Origin: Bryobacterales bacterium
GTDB lineage: Bacteria > Acidobacteriota > Terriglobia > Bryobacterales > Bryobacteraceae
Reading direction: 5' to 3'
Assembly (NCBI GenBank): GCA_003166875.1
Contig: PMUN01000330.1
Location: 1-35,720, forward strand
DNA: 35,720 bases
This document shows positions 25,714-32,207 of this stretch, piece by piece. The notes beneath the pieces are model-generated. The model did not search any database. It was not told where the DNA came from and saw nothing but the letters and a program-made list of their open reading frames with translations. Position 1 is the stretch's first letter. Each line of letters starts with the position of its first letter. The position numbers and the translations under genes were made by a program.

Positions 25714-26622
25714 ATGAAATCCCTCTTCTACCGGGCGGTCTCCATATTGGCGGTAATCTCTCAGTCTGGTGCACAGGATCGCGAGACGGCCATCAAAGTG
25801 GATGTGGAGGTGGTGAATGTTTTCTGCACTGTGCACGGTCACAGCGGCGCGCTGATCCGCGATCTCAAGCAGGACGACTTCAAAATCTTCGAGGATGGGC
25901 GGCCTCAGCAGATCCGCTATTTCGCGCAAGACACCGATCTGCCGCTTACGGTGGCTTTACTCCTGGACGTCAGCGGCAGCGTGCGATGGTTCGTAGAGGA
26001 TGAAAAACGTACCGCGGCGAAGTTTTTGGAACAGGTACTGCGGCCCGATGACCGCGCGCTGCTGGTGGGATTCTCGAGCACAGTAGTGCTGTGGCAGGAC
26101 CTGACGTCGTCCACTGCATTACTCGCCGACGCTCTCCAGCGGCTGCGTTCTATTCCGTTTAAGGGACTTCCGCCGCTGGGCGTCCCCATGCCCAGCACTC
26201 TGCTCTATGAAGCTGTCCAGAAGACGGCGCTTGGGAAACTAAAACCGTTGTCCGGCCGGAAAGTTTTGATCGTCATCTCTGACGGATTGGACAACGGCAG
26301 CCCTGTGCATCTGGATGCGGTGATGGAAGCGGTGCAGACCACCAATACCATCGTCTATGGCATCTGCTTCGAAAGCGGCTTCTCCGGATGTTCCTTCCTC
26401 AAGAACATGTCGGACCCCACGGGAGGGCGAACATTTCGGGTGAAAAAGACTCCAATCGCCGAAATCTTCGCGACGATCCAGGAAGAAATGCGGAGCCAGT
26501 ACGCGATCGGTTACGTGTCCACCAATCGGGCCCATGATGGCACTTTCCGCAAGCTCGAAGTTCGAGTGCTCCCGAAAGGACTAAAAGCCGCCGCCCGAAA
26601 AGGATACTACGCAGCGAGATAA
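25714..26622 (+). CDS. VWFA-related acidobacterial secreted protein
   Basis: A 302-residue protein of the Acidobacterial VWFA-related family. A short signal-like N-terminus (MKSLFYRAVSILAVISQSGA) is followed by the family's lead-in (VDVEVVNVFCTVHGHSGALI, LKQDDFKIFEDGRPQQIRYF). The von Willebrand A domain has the MIDAS loop DVSGS at about residue 88, a further VLIVISDGLDNGS and the tail SQYAIGYVSTN. MIDAS sites bind a divalent metal and protein ligands, so a role in surface protein interaction is likely. Three Cys residues in the domain (GICFESGFSGCS region) may form a disulfide. The heptad repeat and ntrY follow. Confidence 0.9.
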   Translation: MKSLFYRAVSILAVISQSGAQDRETAIKVDVEVVNVFCTVHGHSGALIRDLKQDDFKIFEDGRPQQIRYFAQDTDLPLTVALLLDVSGSVRWFVEDEKRTAAKFLEQVLRPDDRALLVGFSSTVVLWQDLTSSTALLADALQRLRSIPFKGLPPLGVPMPSTLLYEAVQKTALGKLKPLSGRKVLIVISDGLDNGSPVHLDAVMEAVQTTNTIVYGICFESGFSGCSFLKNMSDPTGGRTFRVKKTPIAEIFATIQEEMRSQYAIGYVSTNRAHDGTFRKLEVRVLPKGLKAAARKGYYAAR

Positions 26623-26625
26623 AAC

Positions 26626-26737
26626 GTTTCTGGTTTCTGGTTTCTGGTTTCTGGTTGCTGCCGCCTGCTTTCTGCTTTCTGCTTCCTGCCGCCTGCTGCC
26701 TGCCGCCTGCCGCCTGCCGCCTGCCGCCTGGCCGCCT
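26626..26737. repeat. Compound heptanucleotide tandem repeat (15 units)
   Basis: Exactly in register from 26626 to 26730 are GTTTCTG x4, GTTGCTG, CCGCCTG, CTTTCTG x2, CTTCCTG, CCGCCTG, CTGCCTG and CCGCCTG x4. One inserted G and a partial unit follow up to 26737. It lies between the VWFA stop and the ntrY promoter, ending 7 bases before the -10 box. Slippage would change the unit number by 7 bases and so the sequence and helical phase at the -35 position. Confidence 0.9.
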
Positions 26738-26744
26738 CAGCCCC

Positions 26745-26750
26745 TATAAT
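26745..26750 (+). promoter_or_regulatory. Consensus -10 box of the ntrYX promoter
   Basis: A perfect TATAAT sits 12 bases before the ntrY ATG at 26763. Transcription would start around 26757, giving an almost leaderless mRNA. The -35 position (about 26722-26727) falls inside the heptad repeat and is poor (TGCCGC). Confidence 0.55.
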
Positions 26751-26762
26751 TCGAACAGGGCC

Positions 26763-28826
26763 ATGCGCAAGCGCATCATCATCGGCTCGGGCTCTTTGCT
26801 GCTCGCCATCCTGGTGACGCTGGAGGTGTGGCAAGGCTCCTTCACCTTCGGTCCGTTCGCTCCCTCCAGCATGCAGCAGACGGTTCTATTCTGGGCGGTC
26901 TCCACCTTCATTTTCGTCCTTACCATCACCCTGGGCTTCATCCTGTTTCGCACCGGACTCAAGCTGTACATAGAACGCCAGAGCAATCGGCCCGGCTCGC
27001 ACATCAAGTCCAAACTTATTGGTGGCGCCATCGCACTCAGCGCTTTGCCCGTTTTCTTCCTGGTGCTGTGGAGCGTTTCAGTCTTGAATCGGAACCTGGA
27101 AAGCTGGTTCAGCCGGCCCGCGCGCAATATGAATATCGAGCTGACCCAGGTGGCGGAAGCTTTGGACCAGGAGGTACGCAGTAAGCTGACCGCACAGGCG
27201 CAACTGCTCGCGTCTCTATCGCCTGCCGAAAGCGCCGACTATTACGAGCGGTTCTGCCTGGCCAACGAAATTGAGCGGGCGGAAGTGGAGAGCCCGAAGG
27301 GCGTGAAGCGTGTATTATGCGCCGTGCCAAAGTTGCGCAGTACCGATCTGTACACCGTCGACACCGAGACCAGCCGCGGCACTATTACTCTTTCCGCGCG
27401 CTTGCCCTTAAACCTTGCCGCCAAACAGGCCGAGATCTCCGGCTACGTGGCCGAATATAACCGGCTGGCGGTTGATCGAAAAGCCTTCCGCAGTATGTAC
27501 CTCCTACTGCTGAGCTTAATTACATTGTTTATCCTGTTCTTCGCCACCTGGATCGCGCGCTACATGGCCGGACAGATCTCGACCCCCATCACGGCCCTGC
27601 TCAAAGCAGCCGAGCAAATCCGCAAGGGGAACCTTGGATACCGTGTGCATGTCGCCGCGATCGATGAGATGGCCACGCTGGTAAAAGCGTTCAATGAGAT
27701 GACCGAGGCGCTGGAGGCGAACAGCAAAGAGCTGGAATCGCGGCGGCGCTTCACCGAAGCGATTCTCGAGAGCATCCCGACCGGCGTTATATCGCTTACT
27801 GCCGACGGCCGCATCCAACGCGTCAATCGCGCGTTGATGGGAATTTTTCCCGAAGAGCAGGTGGCGCGGGCGACGCGCTTGAGCGACCTGTTCTCGCGCG
27901 ACGATACCGCCGAGATCCGTTACCTGATGAATCGCGCCCGGCGCACCGGCGTGGCCGGTACCCAAATTGAGTACAAAGCCGAGCGGCACGTCCTCCACCT
28001 CGCTCTCACCGTGGCCGCGCTGGATGCGCAAAGGAGCTCCGGATTCGTATTGGTGGTGGAGGACACCAGCGACCTGCTGCGCGCCCAGAAGGCCGCCGCC
28101 TGGCACGAAGTGGCGCGCCGCGTCGCGCACGAAATCAAGAATCCGCTGACGCCCATCGCGCTTTGCGCGGACCGTATCGGGCGCCAATTGGAACGCGCTG
28201 AACAAACTTCCGACACGCGGCGCATTTTGCTGGAATGCTCCACTACCATCGCTCGCGAGGTGGAAAGCGTTCGCACGCTAGTGGATGAATTCTCACAGTT
28301 CTCGCGTTTCCCGGCCGCGCAGCCAGTGGCCTCCGATCTGAACGAAGTGGTGGAGAATGCCTTGGCAGTCTTCGAAGGCCGCCTGGAGGGCATCCAGGTC
28401 CGTACCGATCTTGCCGATGACCTGCCGGCCGTCAATATCGACCGCGAACAATTCAAACGGGTGGTGGTGAACTTGGTGGACAATGCTGCCGAAGCCATGC
28501 AGGAATCGCCCTCGAAGCGTCTGTACATAGCCACTCGTCACACGGAAGTGGATTCGGTGGAGCTGATTGTGGCCGATACGGGATGCGGCGTGTCGCGCGA
28601 CGACAAGGAGAAGCTTTTTCTGCCCTATTTTTCGACCAAAGGCCGCGGCACGGGTCTCGGCCTGGCCATCGTGAATCGCATTCTGGTGGACCACGACGCC
28701 ACCATCCGCATCGAAGACAACGTGCCAGCGGGCGCCCGATTCATTGTGGATCTCCCCACGCCCGCCTCCGCCGATCACGAAGTCAAAACGAACGAAGCAA
28801 CTCCGGTGGTGGAGAGCCGCTTGTGA
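26763..28826 (+). CDS. ntrY: NtrY-type membrane sensor histidine kinase
   Basis: A 687-residue sensor kinase. The ATG at 26763 is taken as start; upstream codons in the same frame are only translated repeat. Layout: three membrane segments in the first ~110 residues (SGSLLLAILVTLEVW, AVSTFIFVLTITLGFILF, AIALSALPVFFLVLWSV), a periplasmic domain, and a fourth membrane segment near 245-265 (LLLLSLITLFILFFATWIA). HAMP (STPITALLKAAEQIRKGNLG) and PAS (about 335-440) follow, then HisKA with HEIKNPLTPIAL (phospho-His near 453) and HATPase with NLVDNAAEAM, ADTGCGV and GRGTGLGLAIV. NtrY-type kinases respond to nitrogen or redox state and phosphorylate NtrX. Its stop overlaps the ntrX start (GTGA). Confidence 0.92.
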   Translation: MRKRIIIGSGSLLLAILVTLEVWQGSFTFGPFAPSSMQQTVLFWAVSTFIFVLTITLGFILFRTGLKLYIERQSNRPGSHIKSKLIGGAIALSALPVFFLVLWSVSVLNRNLESWFSRPARNMNIELTQVAEALDQEVRSKLTAQAQLLASLSPAESADYYERFCLANEIERAEVESPKGVKRVLCAVPKLRSTDLYTVDTETSRGTITLSARLPLNLAAKQAEISGYVAEYNRLAVDRKAFRSMYLLLLSLITLFILFFATWIARYMAGQISTPITALLKAAEQIRKGNLGYRVHVAAIDEMATLVKAFNEMTEALEANSKELESRRRFTEAILESIPTGVISLTADGRIQRVNRALMGIFPEEQVARATRLSDLFSRDDTAEIRYLMNRARRTGVAGTQIEYKAERHVLHLALTVAALDAQRSSGFVLVVEDTSDLLRAQKAAAWHEVARRVAHEIKNPLTPIALCADRIGRQLERAEQTSDTRRILLECSTTIAREVESVRTLVDEFSQFSRFPAAQPVASDLNEVVENALAVFEGRLEGIQVRTDLADDLPAVNIDREQFKRVVVNLVDNAAEAMQESPSKRLYIATRHTEVDSVELIVADTGCGVSRDDKEKLFLPYFSTKGRGTGLGLAIVNRILVDHDATIRIEDNVPAGARFIVDLPTPASADHEVKTNEATPVVESRL

Positions 28827-30187
28827 AGATCGCGCGCATATTGATCGTGGACGATGAGCCTGGCATCCGCCAATCCCTCGCCGGCGTGCTGGACGACGAA
28901 GGCTACCAAACCCACGCCGTCGCCAGCGGAGAAGAATGCCTGGATGAACTCACGCGCTCCAGTTACGATCTGGTGCTGCTGGATGTCTGGCTGCCGGGCA
29001 TGGATGGCCTGGAGACGTTGACGCGTCTGCAGGAAATCCCGTTCGCCAGCCGGCCCATGGTGGTGATCATTTCCGGCCACGGCACCATTGAAACCGCGGT
29101 GAAAGCCACCAAGTTAGGAGCGTTCGACTTTTTGGAAAAGCCGCTGACCATTGAAAAGGTCTCGGTGGTTGTCAAAAACGCGCTCCAGCAGCGCAAGCTC
29201 GAACTGGAGCTGGAGCGTTTCAAAGAGGACGGCAAATCGCGGCTGCAAATCATTGGTGACAGCGTCCCCATGAAAGCGCTGCGGCAGCAACTGGCGTTGA
29301 TGGCCGCCACCAACGGACGTGTGCTGATTTATGGCGAAAGCGGAACCGGCAAGGAACTGGTGGCGCACGCGATCCATAGCAGCAGCGCGCGAGCTTCCGA
29401 AGCTTTCGTGGAAGTGAACTGCGCGGCCATCCCCGAAGATTTAATCGAGAGCGAGCTGTTCGGCCATCGCAAGGGCAGCTTCCCCGGCGCGCTCGAAGAT
29501 AAAACCGGCAAGCTGCAAAAGGCGGACGGCGGAACGCTTTTTTTGGATGAAGTGGGCGACATGAGCCTGAAGACGCAGGCCAAGGTTCTACGCTCGCTCG
29601 ACGAGCAACGCTTCGAACCGGTGGGCGCGGAGACCTCCATTCAGGTGGATGTACGCGTGGTTGCGGCCACCAATAAGAATCTGGAAGAAGAGATCGAGCG
29701 CGGGAATTTCCGCGAAGATCTGTTTTACCGGCTGAACGTGATTCCGTTCCACGTGCCGCCGCTGCGCGAGCGCATTGAAGATGTCCCGCTGCTGGCCAAC
29801 CATTTCCTGAGGGAATTCACCATGGCTTACGGACGCCGTCCCAAGGAATTGACCCCGGAAGCCTACGCGGTATTGCAGGATCATCGCTGGCCGGGGAATG
29901 TTCGCGAGCTGCGAAACCTGATGGAGCGCATCGTCATTATGAACCCGCAAGTTCGCGTGGACGCGCGCCATCTCCTTTTGAACAACGGCAAGCGCAACGT
30001 AATCGAGCGCCCGGCGGAGCGCTTCGGCAGCCTGCACGACGTCCGCGCCGCCGCCGAGCGCGAATATATCCTGAAAACGCTGGATGAGACCAAAGGCAAC
30101 GTCACGAAAACCGCGGAATTGCTGGGCCTGGAGCGTAGTAATCTTTATCGCAAAATGAAGACGTTAGGGATCGCGCCGAAGGAGTAG
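28823..30187 (+). CDS. ntrX: NtrX-type sigma-54-family response regulator
   Basis: A 454-residue regulator. The GTG at 28823 is chosen because it overlaps the ntrY stop by 4 bases, has GGAGAG upstream and starts exactly at the receiver domain (KIARILIVDDEPGIRQSLAG). Phospho-acceptor Asp lies in LLDVWLPGMDG (about residue 53). The AAA+ domain has Walker A GESGTGKELVAHAI (about 170), GTLFLDEVGDM and an R-finger region. It ends in a Fis-type HTH (KGNVTKTAELLGLERSNLYR). The sigma-54-contact loop reads GSFPGA instead of GAFTGA, with the key Thr replaced by Pro. The protein may therefore not activate sigma-54 in the usual way and may act as a direct repressor or activator, as proposed for some NtrX proteins. 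Confidence 0.92.
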   Translation: MKIARILIVDDEPGIRQSLAGVLDDEGYQTHAVASGEECLDELTRSSYDLVLLDVWLPGMDGLETLTRLQEIPFASRPMVVIISGHGTIETAVKATKLGAFDFLEKPLTIEKVSVVVKNALQQRKLELELERFKEDGKSRLQIIGDSVPMKALRQQLALMAATNGRVLIYGESGTGKELVAHAIHSSSARASEAFVEVNCAAIPEDLIESELFGHRKGSFPGALEDKTGKLQKADGGTLFLDEVGDMSLKTQAKVLRSLDEQRFEPVGAETSIQVDVRVVAATNKNLEEEIERGNFREDLFYRLNVIPFHVPPLRERIEDVPLLANHFLREFTMAYGRRPKELTPEAYAVLQDHRWPGNVRELRNLMERIVIMNPQVRVDARHLLLNNGKRNVIERPAERFGSLHDVRAAAEREYILKTLDETKGNVTKTAELLGLERSNLYRKMKTLGIAPKE

Positions 30188-30219
30188 CGCATCGCGTGTG
30201 GGTTCATATGATCTCTAGT

Positions 30220-31322
30220 TCACACATATATCTCCTCGACTAAACGCGACACCTCTGGCGCCACATCGTTTTCCAGCTGATCGACAAAGTTGAACAGGTC
30301 ATCAATGTTAGTCTTTGAGAATATTCGCGTGTCGAAGACTAATCGCCCGGCCGAACGCAGTTCGTTAAGATATGCTCTGCACATGTTGTCAACGAACATC
30401 GCGTCACAATACGGCAGTAGACACGCGATGGTTTCCGTATCCCTGAGAAAGCCACGGTCCGGAGGTTCCCGCGTATCCTTCGCCTTGCGAGCCGCCGTTG
30501 CGTAAAGCCAAGAATAAACGCTAACGAATGGCACATCGGCATATGCCGGCGACTGAATGAACTCGACTGCGGCCTCACAAAGGGACTGCGAACTGTGATG
30601 CCCAAGGAGCCCCGGATTAGGCAAATTCCTGAGGAGGAGTTCACCGTCGGCGAGACGTCCTGACCGTAGTTCCGCTTCCTTCCACCCCTCGATCTGGCGG
30701 CCGGGCATCGATTTCCAATGCCGAAATACTGCGCTCATGTCGTCGTGACCTTGTTGGCGGACGCTTCGCAGGTGGGTTTTCTGCTCCGACGACATTTGCC
30801 ATAGCATGCTGATGGCAGGTATCGGCAACCACCGGTGCGGATTCTGATGCGTAACGTTCTCTGCCGGCAAGCAAAACGCGTTGAACCGCGTGCTGTTTAG
30901 GTGGGCCAGGAACGCGGCAGTAAGTTGACTAGCCCTAATGCTCTCGAAGTCAATGAAGGAGCAGCCTCCGGCGAAGTATTCGGCGGTTGTCATGAAGGCC
31001 TCAAAGTGCGGAGAAACCGCGGACTCCACTTGGTGTGATAGCAAACACTTGATAAGCGTTTGGACCGCGCGGGCGTCTCGTCGGAGATTTTTCCAGTCGA
31101 CTCGCGATGATGGGCTAGATTTGATACTGCGTTTTGATCGAGATATATTATCTTCTTCTTCAAAGGCGGAAGAAGTATCGGTTCCAGATGGCATGGGCAG
31201 AACCGGGCGAGGCGTTGCGGGGATTCAGGGGAAACAACCTGGAAACCCACCTTGCCACATCGCTTACATAGATACTGACTCCCTGAAGAACCCGGGCTCG
31301 ACACAAATATGCGCGAATCCAC
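30220..31322 (-). pseudogene. Zinc-ribbon plus PIN-like nuclease protein, frameshifted
   Basis: Two overlapping frames belong to one gene. From the GTG at 31322 the first frame gives a small zinc-ribbon-like head (YLCKRCGKVGFQ, RFCPCH) and the start of a PIN-like domain (KKKIIYLDQNAVSNLA). Homologous coding then continues in another frame from about 31105-31085: ARAVQTLIKCLLSHQVES and SAVSPHFEAF, running to the stop at 30220. That part includes CLLPYCDAMFVDNMCRAYLN, which carries the late acidic residues of PIN folds. Expected full length is about 366 residues. YLDQN-type PIN-like proteins occur in defence and accessory islands; their targets are mostly unknown. The break could be real or a base error. 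HicBA follows upstream. Confidence 0.6.
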
Positions 31323-31402
31323 ATAATAATTGGATCATAATGCTGAGCTCGCGAGACCACGTCCACTTGAGCGAATTTGCTTAACAGCGAGTCGACAACA
31401 GC

Positions 31403-31630
31403 CTACTCGCTTGACTCGAACAACGACCTGGATAACCCTGACTGGCGGAGGATACTCATAAGAGTGCCGCGCCGAACAGCGTCATGAAGGGGAACGGGAA
31501 CGGTTATCGTAGTACCTTCCGTTCGCTTTTGCATGATCTTGTGACTACCGCGCTGACGGACTGCAACAAATTCGTGCTGTTCGAGAATCCCGCAAATCTC
31601 CGAGCCCGAAAGAACTCGAAGCCTACCCAA
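31403..31630 (-). CDS. hicA: HicA-family mRNA interferase toxin
   Basis: A 75-residue toxin of the HicA/YcfA family with a double-stranded-RNA-binding-like fold. The signature RQRGSHKIMQK contains the catalytic His; LSGSEICGILEQHEFVAV opens the fold and TITVPVPLHDAVRRGTL carries the late conserved His. It lies downstream of hicB with an 8-base overlap (31623-31630), a normal hicBA order. HicA cleaves mRNA when HicB is lost. The module is intact. Confidence 0.88.
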   Translation of the reverse strand: MGRLRVLSGSEICGILEQHEFVAVRQRGSHKIMQKRTEGTTITVPVPLHDAVRRGTLMSILRQSGLSRSLFESSE

Positions 31631-31850
31631 CCGGTACCTCGATTTGCGTTACGAAGACTTCATTGTGGAATCGCCGGTCGACTTCGGAAGAGCTAGCGCT
31701 CTCAAAGAACAAGGTAAGCGCTTCCACCAGATTCGCCCGAGCATCTTCGATTGATGAACCCTGACTGGCGATGTCAAGTTCCGGACACAGAGCCACAAAA
31801 CCCTCGTCTTCCCGTTCGATGATCGCGGTCAAGCGCTGCTGTCGCTGCAT
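31623..31850 (-). CDS. hicB: HicB-family antitoxin
   Basis: A 75-residue protein with the degraded-RNase-H-like HicB fold: LTAIIEREDEGFVALCPELD, then IASQGSSIEDARANLVEALT and LFFESA. The C-terminal part (EVFVTQIEVPVG) is short and has no evident RHH or HTH, so DNA binding and autoregulation may be weak or come from elsewhere. It binds and blocks HicA, encoded by the overlapping downstream gene. No strong ribosome site precedes the ATG. Confidence 0.85.
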   Translation of the reverse strand: MQRQQRLTAIIEREDEGFVALCPELDIASQGSSIEDARANLVEALTLFFESASSSEVDRRFHNEVFVTQIEVPVG

Positions 31851-31868
31851 GATCCGAGTCTACAACAG

Positions 31869-32132
31869 TTGGCCGGTTTGCTGGTTCGAAACCACCTGCC
31901 ACCACTCCGTGCCGAAGCTCTTGTCACCGAACGCCCTTCCATCGTGATGCGCACTGCGGACGGGATCCTCATTGAGGTGTTCGAGTGGGTATCCCAGGAA
32001 GCCATCGCCGGCGCTCACTCGAACCCTGTCGTCATTGATTTATGGAAGCGCTTTGAAGCCGTATGTACGTACGAGACACCGTCCAACCTTCCGGAATTTT
32101 AGAAGATGTTCTCGCACTTCGAGCCGATTTGA
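31869..32132 (+). pseudogene. Broken antibiotic-biosynthesis-monooxygenase-like (dimeric alpha-beta barrel) gene
   Basis: The frame gives VTERPSIVMRTADGILIEVF, EWVSQEAIAGAHSNPVVIDL, then WKRFEAVCTYE and NLPEF. This is the second half of a small ferredoxin-like ABM/Dabb-type protein of about 100 residues. The normal N-terminus is missing or scrambled. An in-frame TAG at 32100-32102 interrupts the tail, which then continues as KMFSHFEPI to TGA at 32130-32132. It is probably non-functional. Confidence 0.5.
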
Positions 32133-32153
32133 CGCCAGCCCACGCGTCTCCCC

Positions 32154-32182
32154 TTGCACTTCGACAGGGAATGTTGTATCGT
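32154..32182 (+). promoter_or_regulatory. Probable sigma-70 promoter of the ADOP permease gene
   Basis: TTGCAC (32154-32159) and TATCGT (32177-32182) are spaced by 17 bases, 26 bases before the ATG at 32208. The -10 matches four of six consensus bases. Confidence 0.4.
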
Positions 32183-32207
32183 CTCATGTAGAAGCTGAAG
32201 GGGAACA

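Noticed and set aside
26626-26737. CRISPR array
   Set aside because: Units are 7 bases with no spacers; it is a microsatellite, and no cas genes are present.
26655-26762. Extended N-terminus of NtrY rich in Pro, Cys, Leu and Ala
   Set aside because: It is the translation of the heptad repeat and promoter. The ATG at 26763 follows a TATAAT box and starts the first membrane segment.
28583-28822. Extended N-terminus of NtrX
   Set aside because: It lies antisense-like within the ntrY ATPase domain in another frame and is Arg/His-rich; the GTG at 28823 starts exactly at the receiver domain.
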